NCBI RefSeq assembly: GCF_030272615.1
Contig: NC_081408.1
Coordinates: 619,934,476 to 619,998,475, forward strand
Direction of reading: 5' to 3'
Length of the DNA: 64,000 nucleotides
Origin: Cryptomeria japonica
Taxonomy: Eukaryota > Streptophyta > Pinopsida > Cupressales > Cupressaceae
In this document: piece after piece, positions 1 to 12,297 of the stretch
Numbering within the stretch: the first letter of the stretch is position 1
How the letters are laid out: each line of letters starts with the position of its first letter
The notes under the pieces: generated by a model
Told to the model about the DNA's origin: nothing
The model's input: only the letters and a program-made list of their open reading frames with translations
The model's database searches: none
Position numbers and translations under genes: made by a program

Positions 1-1323
1 AAGCAGAGGCTTTATCCCTTTTGTTGTCTGCATTTTGGTTTACAATATTGTCTGCTCTATGCCTAGTAAAGGTTGTCTTCGGGTTGGGAATTGCTATTCC
101 AATTTTTTTTAATAATAGTGGTTGATAAATTTTATATAGGGATTAAGGTTTTATTTTTGCATTTTGGAGTGTTGTCGTGAATGATTTTATAGTGTGGTAA
201 TTTGGTTGTGAGTTCTTGTTGTGTATTGTCATTTATTGGTTGTGATGGGTGATGGCGACGTGCCTATTCCCTAAGTTTCTTTTGCATTTTGTTTGGTCCA
301 TTGGATTAAATTCATCATTGCGTTCCTATTTGGGTTTTTTTTCTATGAGTTTGGTGGTCTTTCCAATTAATTGGACTTGGTCGTAAATCTTTTATCCCCG
401 TTTTCTACATTTGGGTCTTATGTGAGAGTTTTTTTTAGCGAAAGCGCTAAATCTATGAATACATTGCTTCTTTCTTCATATGCATTTTTTTTGGATTGAA
501 TGTGATGTTCTTATTTGTGAAAACACCATGGATCCGTGTTTATGTGTTATTGTGCCTTGTGAGTGTGTTGCTTCGATGATTGAAGGCACTGTAGTATTCA
601 TCGAATGCGCCAACCTATTCTTCAAAAGCATTGTGTTGTAGTTGATATGCAATGTTCTATGGTGCATAAGCGTTATCGGAATGGTTGCATGTACTAAATC
701 ACTCTGTGAAAGCACTTTTTCAGTTTAGTAAAAGTTCTACACTGTGGAGTAAAAGCACTATTTTACATATTTTGGTTTTTTTTCTTAGTTTTGGACTTCT
801 TAATCAGATTCTTGGGTTTTTCATTTTGATCTTTTGTCTCTCCAAAGGTTATCGTTATGTTTCCTAAGTCCTCTTTGGTGATCCAAACTAGACTTACGAC
901 TTATGTTGATTATTTGCATCATTATGTTTTATGCAAGAGGAGAAATGCCTTGCTGCAATATTTGGGCTCTTTGATATATATTTGTCACTTGTGATGTTAT
1001 GAGAACTATGTTGTACATGTGGCTATGATATGGCTTTGCTATGCATTTATGATACTTTATATGTGATTGAAATCTTGGTTATCTAGATTATGATTTGTGA
1101 GTCCTTTTGATCTTGTATACGCAATTTTATCCTAAGCCCTAAGAGCATGTTTAGGGAGAGTGGGCTTCCATGAGTATTGCCAAGATCATGAGGAATCGAC
1201 TAGTTGGATTCCTAGTGGTAGGAGTCGAGTCTAGATATTTGGATCTGTTGTTAATCAAGTGATAACATAATAATTGATTCTAGGTGGGTTGGGTAGTAGT
1301 ACTCATCTTAATAAGATAATAAT
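1..1323. other. Intergenic, no gene recognised
   Basis: AT-rich sequence with only short chance reading frames. No domain, splice structure or RNA gene could be recognised. It directly abuts the target-site duplication of element 1, and the same background resumes after 7991, so element 1 is an insertion into it. Confidence 0.6.
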
Positions 1324-1328
1324 TAATA
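1324..1328. repeat. Target-site duplication of element 1 (left)
   Basis: TAATA lies immediately before the 5' LTR and again at 7987-7991 immediately after the 3' LTR. Five bases is the usual duplication length for plant LTR elements. Confidence 0.85.
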
Positions 1329-2138
1329 TTTTGGCATTCTACACTCTAATGAGAATATGGTTGATGTTGTCATTGATGGAAACCAATCGGTATCAGGTTT
1401 CTTCATTTACCAGCATCACAGACTTCATGCACTGGTAGACACCAGCACTGGTAGGCACTTTCACCAGCATCCAGATTACATCGCCAAATGAAGTTTATTG
1501 GCACCCAGGCCGACATGTGACAAGTTTTGTTTATGCGAATTATATTGTAAACATAATTATCTTTTGTAAATATGACTTTGTATATTGTAAAAACTCATAT
1601 ATGTATGAGATCTTATAGGTCATTTTGATGTAGTAGATATGGTTGAATGAATAGGAAATTATTGTATAAGGTGATATAGTGGGAAACAAAGGTTATGGTT
1701 AATGACTGAGCTTAAACCAGTACTGAACCAGACATTAGAGATTCTATTTTGAGCAGTACATTGTATTGGATTTAATTATCTATATTGTAGTCAGTGAGAC
1801 TCTTCATTAAGCAATGTGCTCTAGGTTGTTGGCTTCCCTACATGTGCAGGCCCCTATTGTAAGTAATATTTATTCATATTGGCCAGTGATTAAATATTGT
1901 GGGTCACAAATCCCATCGAGGTTTTCCCCGCACCAGGTGTCCTCGTTAAAATATCTTGTGTTATGGTGTGCATTTATGTTGTCTTTACTATTATGTTTAC
2001 TACATTATTTCTTGTTTACTGGTACATTGATTTGGGTTGCAAAGTTATAAATAAGTTTAAATATTCCATTAACCATTTAGATATTGATTCACCCTCCCCC
2101 CCCTCTCAGTGTCTTTGGGACTACCATTGTATCTAACA
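1329..2138 (+). repeat. 5' LTR of element 1
   Basis: It aligns along its length with 7180-7986. It ends in a C-tract followed by CTCTCAG, then TAACA, directly before the primer-binding site. Small open frames inside it are chance. Several ACCGAC motifs present in the 3' LTR read ACCAGC or ACTGGT here. Confidence 0.92.
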
Positions 2139-2140
2139 AT

Positions 2141-2152
2141 TGGTATCAGAGT
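2141..2152 (+). other. Primer-binding site, element 1
   Basis: TGGTATCAGAG matches the plant initiator-Met tRNA primer site (TGGTATCAGAGC) except at its last base. It sits 2 bases after the LTR end. Confidence 0.88.
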
Positions 2153-2209
2153 TGTGTCCTCTATTTGCAAAAGCCTAATAGCTTGAGGAAGATTCTAAAA
2201 CCGGTACAA

Positions 2210-3283
2210 ATCAAAAATTTGAGAAAAGAGTTGGAAGGAGCTCTTGAAGATTTTGATGCAGAAAAATTGAAGAATATCAAACTTGAAGATGTGCTAAGGA
2301 CTGCTAAGGAATTCATTAAAGGACTTCATGAGAACCTAGTTATAGCACAAAACAAGAGGAAGGAACTTCATGGGAAAATGCAGAATGATAATGATGAAAA
2401 TGAAACTCTTAGAGACATTGCAAATAAGTTGAGGCAAGAGAACAGTAACATGAGGAATGAAATGCAAGATATGACTATGAGACTATGTAAGGATATTGAA
2501 GATAGGAAGAAGAATGAAGAAGACTTGACTAGGAGACTTAATGATGCAGGAAATGAAAATTTGAGACTTTGTCATGAGAATGATATGCTAAAGACAAATC
2601 TAATTCACATGCAACATGATAAAGATGAGCTTGTGAGACAAGTTGGAATTCTAGAAAATGAGTTTATCACTACAAATGAACACAAAGACAAATTCAAGAA
2701 AAGTTCAGAAAGACTTGATGACATGCTGAAAATACAAAAACTTGATGGAGATACAATTGGACTTGGATTTGAAGTTGGAGAAAGTTCTGGAACTACAAAT
2801 AATAAAGATCACAATAAAGTGGTAAGACAACCTAATGCTTATAAATTTAATGGGAAATGTTTCAATTACAACAAATATGGTCATAGAGAAAATCAGTGTA
2901 GATTCAGAAATAATCAGAATACAAACTTACCCACTGTTCAATGTTCCAAATGCAATAAAATTGGTCATAATTTAGAAAATTGCAGAATGAATGTGAAATG
3001 CTATGTTTGTGGAAGATTTGGACATTTATCTAATCAATGCAGAACACAAACCGGTCAAGGATATGGAAAAGCTATTCAAAGGAATAATGTAACTTATTAT
3101 GCATGTAACAAGATTAGGCATATTGCAAAATTTTGTAGAAACAAGACTTCACCAGCAAACAATAAAGGATCTAATGAAAAAGAAAAAGAAAAGGTAAGTG
3201 AAATAAAGAAAGAATTTTCAAAACAATGGATTAAGAAGAGAGATCAGAGAGTTGATGAATATGTCTCTGCACCGATAGAATAG
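2210..3283 (+). CDS. Gag-like zinc-knuckle protein of element 1 (start codon lost)
   Basis: One uninterrupted frame of about 357 codons, open from inside the LTR at 2084. The N-terminal two-thirds is strongly charged and predicted coiled coil (repeated ENE, RKKNEED and NENLRL patterns). The C-terminal part holds four CCHC-type zinc knuckles, encoded from about 2858 to 3140, followed by a basic tail. Knuckles 2 and 3 are complete (C-x2-C-x4-H-x4-C). Knuckle 1 has Tyr for its second Cys and knuckle 4 has Tyr for its first. At the position where element 2 has ATG (11200), this copy has ATC at 2210, so the authentic start is lost although the frame is otherwise open. Role by family: RNA-binding structural protein of the retrotransposon particle. 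No protease or RT follows in frame. Confidence 0.85.
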   Translation: MKNLRKELEGALEDFDAEKLKNIKLEDVLRTAKEFIKGLHENLVIAQNKRKELHGKMQNDNDENETLRDIANKLRQENSNMRNEMQDMTMRLCKDIEDRKKNEEDLTRRLNDAGNENLRLCHENDMLKTNLIHMQHDKDELVRQVGILENEFITTNEHKDKFKKSSERLDDMLKIQKLDGDTIGLGFEVGESSGTTNNKDHNKVVRQPNAYKFNGKCFNYNKYGHRENQCRFRNNQNTNLPTVQCSKCNKIGHNLENCRMNVKCYVCGRFGHLSNQCRTQTGQGYGKAIQRNNVTYYACNKIRHIAKFCRNKTSPANNKGSNEKEKEKVSEIKKEFSKQWIKKRDQRVDEYVSAPIE

Positions 3284-3623
3284 AGTAACCCTCCACCGAT
3301 AGGAGATTCTTCATCTAACTAAGGAATAATCCTTAGGGGGTATTGCAGCAAGTTGAAAATCATGCATTCTACCCTTGGTCGATGGTAAGAAGATACAGTT
3401 ATTCTTTACTGATAGATGTGTTAATTTTTCACTTAACCGGCAAGCATTTAATGCAGTTGTTGGAGAGATTTTTGGTTATAAAGTATTGGAAAACCCTCAT
3501 TTCAACTCACAAAGCATTCAAACATTCAGAGAGCGCAAAATTGAGCAAGGGTATTCTAAGGCAAAGCATCAAAGTGATTTTTCAGGCATTCAAATTTTGA
3601 GTAAAAGGTATTTATCTTTTGAA

Positions 3624-6600
3624 ATGGCATCTTCATCTTCTATTCCTGAGTTTATTTCGAACCCTAATATGGTAGAGAACATCAAGCGACCTAGACCTAT
3701 ATTCAAGATTATCCCTAAAATTGCTAAACATGATGATTCTATCAGAGCTTTTTCAAAAATTCCAAAGGGTGTCACTTTTGCTGAAGACCCGAGAATCTAT
3801 ATCCATTGCAACATAGAAGACCTAGGGACTGAGGACTTGAAGATAATGTTTAATGATGTTATTACTGATGAGAAAGGTCTGATTAAACCTGAACATAAGA
3901 TTGTTGAAGACTTAGGTTTTATTGAAATTCTAAGCATTCCTAAATTTCCAAAGGAAGTAGTCAATCTTGTGTTGAGCAGAGTCCATGGAGAACTCATATG
4001 GTTAGAGTCAGTTTGCAAAATAACCAAGGAAACAATTAACATAGTTACCGGTTTACCCTCAACCAATAGTAGGCCTGACAAAACCAAGAAAATACCTAAC
4101 AAAGGTGTTATGGAGTTAACCGGAGCAACATCCGACAATAGATCTCTTAGAGTCAATGACATTACAGATTCAATTGTTAGATATGTGACTATGGTACTTG
4201 GCTATAGAAAAACACATGCAAACAGATTGAATTCAGTTTCTAGTCTTTGTATTCACAATGCATATGAGATGGTAAAGAACAACACTAAAATTGATGTTTG
4301 TGAATGGCTTAAGGATGAATTGATTGATAACTTGAAGAAGATTAAAGGTGACAAGAAGGCGACTTTTTCGCTTTGGAAACTTACTTGTATGTCTAATGCT
4401 TTACTTCACCAAAGAGATACCCAGTATTGGTCATAAGGATTTTGGATATGACATCTCGGTAGGAAAACAAATTCTGGAAGCTTTCACTGGTATGGTCACT
4501 GACTGTGACAAGATCATAACAAATTACTTCAAAACATTTCAAACTAAAATGAAGGCAAGAGAGAGGTTACCACAGAGCATAGTTGATAAGTATGGCAACC
4601 AAATATGTTTTGTTATTAAATGTGATGAGACATGGATGGAAGCAGTTAGCCCTAGAACTATTTGGGTTACTGAAATGGGTTATGAAGTTGATCTAAATGT
4701 TCTTGAGGCATATGCAAAAATACTACTTGATGCACCTATGGAACCATTTGAGAAATTCTTTGGTAGTGCTAAAACCATTGAGGGTGTTGTCTCAATGCAG
4801 AAGAGGAGAAAAAGAAGAGAAAAGTTTATTAGAGATGCATCCAAGATGGAAAGTGAAATCAAGGAAAATGTAATGAATATGAGTGGTATATCAGCTAGCA
4901 AACTTGAAGGACTGAAACCGGAAGCACATGTTTCACCGGTTGTCACTTCTTCAAATACTGACAGTGGAAAAGTAGATGAATTCAAGAGAGTAGAGAGGAA
5001 GAAGAGAAAAACCTCACCGATACCTTCTCCTTCTCCTAAGAAGGCAAGGACACTAAGGAAAAAGTAGCAGGCAGTTAGGGAACCTAAGAAGAAGCCTACA
5101 TCGAAAAAAATAGACATCGATTATCCCTACTCTGGAAGAACTATTGAATGAGATAACACAGGAAGGAAATCTGGCAAATGTGAACAAATTGTATAATTCT
5201 TTTAAAGATTCTGATAGGGAAACAATAGAAGAGAGCATAATACATCTAGACATCTATAAGAAGGTTTTTATTGAGGTTGTGGATGTTTTACCTAATGATC
5301 TTTATCTAAGACTTGAGGCTAAACGACTATCAGTGATGGAACTTGATAAGAAGTTGAAAGTTGAAGCATTGTTGGCGGTACATCCTATAAATTCAAAAGA
5401 GGAAATTTATGAATTAATCTCTGAATAAAATCAGTCAGTATTTATTAGTGGACACTAGCAAGTAAGCCTACTGGCTGGGAGAGTTAAGGAGATTGTTGAT
5501 GGAACTATAGATAAATGGGATATATCCTTTGTTGAAAAGGAAAAGCAAGAAGAAAGGAGAAGACCTAAAATGGACAAGACCTTTAAGGTATATCACAAGG
5601 ATAAGGGAAAAGGAAAAGTTGGTGGTGTTCCTTCAATAAAGATTACAGATAATCTTCCACCTCCAGCTCAGATGTCCCACCAGTAAATTTAGTCAGTTCA
5701 CCTGATATGGGAACTGAAAAATGTCACTCTTGATAACACTAACCTAGATTCTGAGATTCTTTTTTCTGTGAACATTGATAAACAAGATATTAACATTGTT
5801 GTAGACAAGGAAACTGTAGAGGTTAAGGCAGATGATGCTAAGATCAGTGAGATCTCTGAGTCACCGGCACAAACTGCTGACTCTTAGAACACTGTGAAAC
5901 CGACACAAGCTGAGCAGCCAAAGACTTAGATACCGACAAAAGATAAAGGAACTAATACTGAGAAACAATCTGAGGCAGAGGTTCATGTTGAGTCTGAGAA
6001 ACCAAAAGTTGCAGAGGTTCTTAATCAAACTAAAAAATCAAATGAAGCAGAGGAAATAACACAGACAAAGAAACCGACAGATAATGTGAATAAAGAGGAA
6101 GCAGTTGATGGAAAGAAGGAAGAAATAGTGAAGGTAATTGGAGAAGCATCCATTGAGAGGAAAGCTATTTCTGAACCGGGCACATCTATAGGTCAATTCA
6201 GACCCACTAATGTAACAGAGGTTATATTGGATTCCATTAAGAGGATAACAAATTGCAATGCCTTATCATTTAAGGCCATTGATGACACATTACCTATCTT
6301 GAAGATGATTGCACCAACTTGTAAGATAGATCACATTAAGGATTCTTTAGGTAAATTGGACACATTGTCCAATTTATTGTTGAAAATATTCTAACTATAG
6401 ATAAGGTGAATGAGGCTATTGTTAAGGAGAGAGTTGATAAAGAGAAGGGTGAATTATTTGTGAGCACTATTAAAAAATGTACAGACCACTTAGATTCACT
6501 ATTACTGACACTTAATTCTATAATTTGGAGTATAAGGAGTTGTATAGAGAAGCCTGCAAACCTCACTGTTTGACAGAGGACATTGATGAGGAGATCAAAA

Positions 6601-6971
6601 GGACACAAAAAGAAATTGATGACATAGCGGACAACATGATAGGTTCATCTAAACTTACATCATTTTTTGAGCAAGAAATGGCAATATATGAGGAGAAATT
6701 GGAAAACATGGAAAAAGAAAAGGCAAGAATAAGGTTGAAGGCTCGGGAACTAAAGAATAAACTTGGTCCAAGGTTGGATAGTTTGATTACTCAAAGAGTT
6801 GAATTGACTAAGGCAATAATTCCTGGAGAAAGATCACCGAAGCAAAAAATGTACTATCTCACTGGTATGATCCAGCAGACTGAGGCAACTCTATCTGACA
6901 GCAACAAGTTTATGCAGAGTTTGAACCTAGTTTTGGCGGATATTTTTCAGATAGTAACCAACCGATTATAG
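3624..6971 (+). pseudogene. Element 1 second ORF (ORF2), unknown function, broken
   Basis: I do not recognise this protein. It starts at the ATG at 3624 (MASSSS...), conserved at 12634 in element 2. An N-terminal domain of roughly 300 residues includes GLPSTNSRPDK and later MEAVSPRTIWVTEMGY. Next comes a Lys/Ser/Pro-rich stretch, then a Glu/Lys/Thr-rich linker, then a coiled-coil C-terminus (about 6525-6971). Relative to element 2 there is an extra T near 4364, frame changes near 5107 and 6390, and several stops (for example 5065, where element 2 has CAA). It fills the place where pol would be but shows none of the pol motifs. A distant relation to plant mobile-domain proteins is possible from the GLPSTG-like motif but is only a guess. 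It could be a captured host gene or a retroelement accessory protein. Confidence 0.75.
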
Positions 6972-7020
6972 ACCTTGAGGTAAATTTTTGTATTCTTTAT
7001 GACATCCTTTGTCATTGATG

Positions 7021-7032
7021 TCAAAGGGGGAG
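7021..7032 (+). other. Upstream polypurine module, element 1
   Basis: TCAAAGGGGGAG, preceded by GTCATTGATG. The same module occurs at 16069-16080 in element 2 and in reverse at 28803-28816 in element A. It lies about 150 bp before the terminal polypurine tract. Confidence 0.65.
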
Positions 7033-7164
7033 TAGTGGAGAGAAAAATAATTGTGTAGAGGAGATCACTTGCTCAAGGGGAGCACACATTTTTGGGATCA
7101 AATTTTGGATTTCAACTCTTGGATAACAATTTTTTGGATTTTTCTCATGAGTGTTGCCATCAAT

Positions 7165-7179
7165 GCCAAAGGAGGAGAT
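7165..7179 (+). other. Terminal polypurine tract, element 1
   Basis: CCAAAGGAGGAGAT lies directly before the TGTTGGC start of the 3' LTR. This is the expected plus-strand priming site. Confidence 0.85.
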
Positions 7180-7986
7180 TGTTGGCATTCTACACTCTAA
7201 TGAGAATATGGTTGATGTTGTCATTGATGGCAACCAACTAGTATCAGGGTTCTTCATGCACCGACATCACAGACTTCATGCACAACCAGACACCGACACC
7301 GACAAGAACTTTCACCCGCATCCAGATTACATAGGCAAATAAAGTTTACCGACACCCGGGCCGACATGTGACAAGTTTTGTTTATGCGAATTGTATTGTA
7401 AACATAATTATCTTTTGTAAAGATGACTTTGTATATTGTAAATACTCATATATGTATGAGATCTTATAGGTCATTTTGATGTAGTAGATATGGTTGAATG
7501 AATAGGAAATTATTGTATAAGGTGATATAGTGGACAATGAAGGTTTTGGTTAATGACTGACCTTAAACCGGTACTGAACCAAGCATTAGAGATGCTATTT
7601 TGAGCACTACATTGTATTGGATTTAAGTATCCATATTGTAGTCAGTGAGACTCTTCATTGAGTAGTGTGCTCTAGGCTATTGGCCTTCCTGCATGTGCAG
7701 GCCCCTATTGTAAGTAATATTTATTCATATTGGTCGGTGAGTAAATATTAAGGGTCATAAATCCCATTGAGGTTTTTCCCACACAAGGTTTCCTCATTAA
7801 AACATCTTGTGTTATGGTGTGCATTTATGTTGTCTCTACTATTTTTGTTTACTGCATTATTTCTTGTTTACCGATACATTGGTTTGGGTTGCAAAGTTAT
7901 AAATAAGTTTAAATATTCCATTAACTGGTTAGACACTGATTCACCCCCCCCTCTTAGTGTCTTTGGGACTATCATTGCATCTAACA
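7180..7986 (+). repeat. 3' LTR of element 1
   Basis: Starts TGTTGGCATTC and ends CTAACA, flanked by TAATA at 7987. It carries ACCGAC at 7260, 7292, 7298 and 7348, none of which is present at the matching places in the 5' LTR. Confidence 0.93.
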
Positions 7987-7991
7987 TAATA

Positions 7992-10336
7992 TTATGGTGC
8001 TCCTCTCATGGCTTGGAGTATTGTATACAATCAGGATGAGGTACATGAAGATCTGGTAAATGGATAAACCAAACTCCCTTGATTTCCTCAAAGGTTGAGA
8101 TGGTTATGAATGTGTATCATGGATGTCGAAACTAAATTCTAGGGTATCCTTTGATGGTGATATCATGTGATGATAATCTTCCTTACATGTGTACCCTAGT
8201 TCCTTATGCCTTGTTGTTGGATATCCTCTGGATGTTTTAAGGTCTTGGACTTAGCCTTGTGATGTGATTGGGCTTATTGTTATGAATTGTCTTTCAGTTG
8301 TGGTGTTCCATTGTTGAGGTCTCTTTGGTTGTTAGGTGTCAGCCTAGGTCTAGAGTGTGTGTGGGACCTTGTGTCATCTCCTAGCACGGGGGGTGGTTCC
8401 TTTGGTTCCATGTGGTTGGGTGTTTTGATGCCTTCTTCCATTAGGATGCTCTTTGTTGGTTTCTCTTGTGCATGGATGTGGATTCTTATCGCTTCATCTT
8501 ATGGATGGATATTTGTAGCAGATTTATGTATATGATTCATATGGTAAATGTATTTGTAGAATTCATGATGAAATTGTATTTTTAATTGACATCTATGCTC
8601 CTTGATGTAAAATGGTTGATGTATATGTAATAGTAGAAGAGGTATTAGGCCATGATCATAATATTTGTAAGAGAACGCAATGTTATAGTTATTGTTGTAT
8701 TTTGGATATTGCTCATTAACAAAAATAATGTAATTAGATCTACTGATGTGCATTTCTATTATGGATAGGAAAAAAGGAATAATAATGTAATGGTGATAAT
8801 AAATAATATATTGGGTTTTAGGAACATTTGGATTGGCACACACAAAATGAACTTAAGAGGGGGGTTAATGGTATTTACATTTTTAATGAATGGAATCATG
8901 ATGGATAGATTAGTTGAGTTATAGTGCATTGTATTATCATAGTAATCATGATGTTATGCTTATATTAATATGTACTTGAGGTTGTTGTAAGTAATGAGAT
9001 TAATATACCCTTGGAAAGAATAATTATCTAGAGTTGTATTGATTTTTGCTTTCGTATAGAGCTTTTGTGATTATGTTCATGATGATGCATGTATATCTTG
9101 TTAATAGGTGTTAAATGCACAAGAGTAAATAGTTGTATATGTTGTATTAGATGATGTTTAAAAAAGAGTTATCTCTATTTGCATATTAGATGGTTGATTT
9201 CTCTAGGGTATTTTGGCGGGCATTATAGAAATGGCCATTGAGGAGATAGTCCCTACTACTACTCCTAAATATAAATATCATTGGGACCTAGATCAAGGAA
9301 TTATGATCTAAATAGATTCTTGATAAGTTGATGGTGGGGAATATAGAGGTGATCAAGAACATCCAAATAAAGATAAAGGAAATTGCTACCAAAGCCTAGA
9401 AACAAACCTACAAGGAAGAGTAGAAATAAGAAAAGTCCATTTTTATTAAGTTTTAGATTTTGAAACATGGGACCTGTTCTCTTCCAACAAATTTAAGTAA
9501 CTCTATATTCCTTTGAAACCTCACCAATGTAGTCCATCAAGTAGTTTCTAGCTTTGCATAAGTAAATATAACTAGCCACATTGCCATAGATACTCCAACT
9601 CCCATTAGTGAGATCTAAGATGGATGTGGGATCTCTTACACCAAATGATGTGAAAAGAATAGAAGTAACATGTAGATAGCTTAGAGTATCTAGAGGATTT
9701 GGCAAAAAATATCTAAGATAGATTCTCTTAGATACAATGGGATTCTTTTAAACCACTTCTAGAGCAGTTGAAGACATTAATAGATGGGGTCCTATAATAT
9801 ACTTAGCTATAGAAAAACAAAATGTAGCAACAAATTTTGGTGGATATATAAAAGAAAATAATAGAAGAATAAATTAAAAAGTGTGTCGTTGTACACTTTA
9901 CCCCAAAAGCGCATATTCTAGTATATAATTGAAGAATACATAGGGAGATATCAATGAATTCTACTAGTTTTTCTTGCAATAGCCCATGACGATAGATCCT
10001 ATTAAGGAAAAGATGGATCAATTGGAGGTATAAATAATGTAGAGGTCTACTACATACAATGCTCTCCAAGATGTAGATGAATAATCCTGGCTACAAATTG
10101 ATGTAATGCATGTACAATTCCAACAACTACAAGATTAAAAAGACCAGACATGGCATAAGTTCCATCAGGTGATGAAGGTAGTCAAGTTACAAGTAGTCGA
10201 TATCATTTAAATTATTTAGGAGGCTTTGAAGCTATCACAACAAATACAAATCTCTTAAACCATTCCAGAAGTAGAATGACTACTCACTTAGAATCAGGTG
10301 TAAATACAACAACTCCAACAAGCCAAAACATAATGG
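7992..10336. other. Intergenic, no gene recognised
   Basis: AT-rich sequence between the two non-autonomous elements. No convincing coding frame, RNA gene or LTR pair was found. Short frames at 8287-8535 and 9493-10069 have no recognisable motif. Confidence 0.55.
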
Positions 10337-10341
10337 GATAG

Positions 10342-11128
10342 TGTTGGCAAATGCACACTCCAATAAGAAATTATAGGTGATTGAAGGTTTTGTCATTGAT
10401 GGGAACCTTGCAATCATATGATATCGGCAAGACAAATATACTGGCACTGGCACTGACAGACTCTACACCGGCACACAGGACACCGACAGTGAAAGGAAGG
10501 ATACTGACACCTTGGCCGACTTCAATTTTGTTTAAAATGTATTTTGTAATTAATTGTAAAATCATTGTAAGCCAACATGGCGAGTTGTAATATGACTCAT
10601 ATATGTATGAGATCATTATAGATCATTTTGTAAGAAGGTGATAGGCAAAATTATGCAGACCTAATATGTGAATTATTGGTTAAAGGGTTTATGTATGTAG
10701 CAGAGCTTAAACTAGTATTGGATCTGGCATAACAGATACTAATCTGAAGCAGTACAAGACTTTCGATTAATATAGTCCATTATTGTAAGTCAATGTGACT
10801 TCTTTTGTAATTGAGTAGTGAGCTCTAAGCACTTGGCCTTCCTGCATGTGCAGGCCCCTATTGTAAGAGTAATATTTCCTTATTGGCCAGTAAGTGAATA
10901 TTATGGGTCACAAATCCCACCGAGGTTTTTCCCACACTGGGTTTCCTCACTAAAATACTGTGTTATGGTGTGCTTCTCATGTGGTTGTTGTTATTCTTGC
11001 TTACTGCATTATTTCTGGTTTATCGGTACACAATTTTAATATATTTTTCATGTTTTAAGTCAAATAAATTTATATACCAAAAAGATATTGTTTCACCCCC
11101 CCTCTCAGTATCTTTGGGACTCCTAACA
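10342..11128 (+). repeat. 5' LTR of element 2
   Basis: Starts TGTTGGCAAATG and ends CCTAACA after a C-tract and CTCTCAGTATC. It aligns with 16270-17047. Confidence 0.92.
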
Positions 11129-11130
11129 AT

Positions 11131-11142
11131 TGGTATCAGAGC
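11131..11142 (+). other. Primer-binding site, element 2
   Basis: TGGTATCAGAGC is an exact match to the plant initiator-Met tRNA primer site, 2 bases after the LTR. Confidence 0.9.
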
Positions 11143-11199
11143 CTAGTCCTCTATTTTCAAAAGCCTAACAACTTGAGGAAGATCTTGTCACCGGTAGAG

Positions 11200-12297
11200 A
11201 TGGAAAACTTGAGAAAATAATTGGAAACAGCTCTTGCAGACTATGATGCAGAAAAGGTGAAGAATATCAAACTTGAAGATGATCTAAAGGTTGCTCAGGA
11301 TATTATTCAAGTACTTCAAGAAAATTTTACTATTGCATATAAGGAACAAGAGAAGAGAACTTTGTGAAAAAATGCGAAATGAGGAAAATGAAAAGGAAAC
11401 TCTTAATTATCTGGTAAACAAGCTAAGACAAGAAATCAGTACAACAAAGAATGAGATGTAGGATATGACTATGAGATTTTGTAAAGAAATTGAAGATAGA
11501 AAGAAGAATGAAGAAGACTTGGTTAGAAGACTAAATGATGCCGGAAATGAAAACACAAGACTCAGTCATGAGAATGATGTGCTAATGACAGATCTAATTC
11601 ACTTGGAGCATGACAAAACTGAACTCATGAGACAAAAAGACTTCTTGGAAAATGAATTGGCTACTACAAATCATCACAAGAGAAATTCAAGAAAAGTTCA
11701 GAAGAACTTGGTGACATGCTGAAGAATCAGAAACCTAATGGTGATACAAATGGCCTTGGCTTTGAAATTGGTGAAAGCTTTGGTACTCCAAACAATCATG
11801 ATCATAACAAACTGGTAAGACAACCTATTGCTTACAAATTTAATGGCAAATGCTTTAATTGTAACAAGTATGGTCATAGAGAAAATCAATGTAGATCTAG
11901 AAATTATCAGAACACTAATACACCTACCGGTCAATGTTCTACACCTACCGGTCAATGTTCTAAATGCAACAAAGTTGGTCATAATTCAGAAAATTACAGA
12001 ATGAATGTGAGATGTTATGTTTGTGGAAGATTTGGGCACTTATCTAATCAATGTAGAAAACATACCGACATAGGATATGGGAAAGCTATTTAGAAGAACA
12101 ATGTGACTTGTTATGCATGTAACAAGATTGGACATATTGCTAAATTATGTAGAAGCAAGTCCTCACCAGCAAATAACAAAGGTCTGAGTTTGAAAGGTAA
12201 AGAAAAAGTTGAAGAGGTAAAGCAAGAATTATCAAAACAATGGATCAGAAAGTCAGATCAGAATATTAATGGGAATACTCCTCCACCGGTAGAATAG
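11200..12297 (+). pseudogene. Gag-like zinc-knuckle protein of element 2, broken
   Basis: Starts at the ATG at 11200, 58 bp after the primer-binding site. It is interrupted by a stop at 11218 and others near 11360, 11460 and 12091, and by a frame change near 11700. The architecture matches element 1: a charged coiled-coil N-terminus, four CCHC knuckles and a basic tail. Knuckles 1, 3 and 4 are complete here, while knuckle 2 has lost its last Cys (ENYR). A 21-bp direct duplication at about 11920-11961 repeats a TPTGQCS segment before knuckle 2. Together the two copies indicate that the ancestral protein had four intact knuckles. By family it is the RNA-binding structural protein of the particle. 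Confidence 0.82.

Larger units (their letters stand above)
1329..7986 (+). mobile_element. Element 1: complete non-autonomous LTR retrotransposon (Sirevirus-like termini)
   Basis: The element has two LTRs of about 0.8 kb (1329-2138 and 7180-7986), a 5-bp target-site duplication TAATA at 1324-1328 and 7987-7991, an iMet-type primer-binding site at 2141 and a polypurine tract just before the 3' LTR. The interior holds a Gag-like zinc-knuckle ORF (2210-3283) and a long, broken second ORF (3624-6971). No protease, integrase, reverse transcriptase or RNase H motif is visible in any frame, so it must have depended on enzymes supplied in trans. Element 2 has the same plan, so this is a family and not a single rearranged copy. 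The 5' LTR begins TT where TG is expected, a point change at the terminus. Confidence 0.93.

Noticed and set aside
1814-2136. Short frames within the LTR of element 1 (similar ones at 7767, 10818 and 16736)
   Set aside because: They are repeated only because the LTRs are repeated. They have no conserved start and no domain.
2141-2152. tRNA gene fragments suggested by TGGTATCAGAGC-like sequences
   Set aside because: They sit exactly at LTR ends and are primer-binding sites; no cloverleaf flanks them.
10090-10336. A Gln-rich reading frame in which all eight stops could be Gln or Arg by C-to-T change, just left of element 2
   Set aside because: The stop density is above chance expectation, the sequence is CAA-rich so Gln is expected anyway, and it is out of frame with the remnant on the other side of element 2 (17050).
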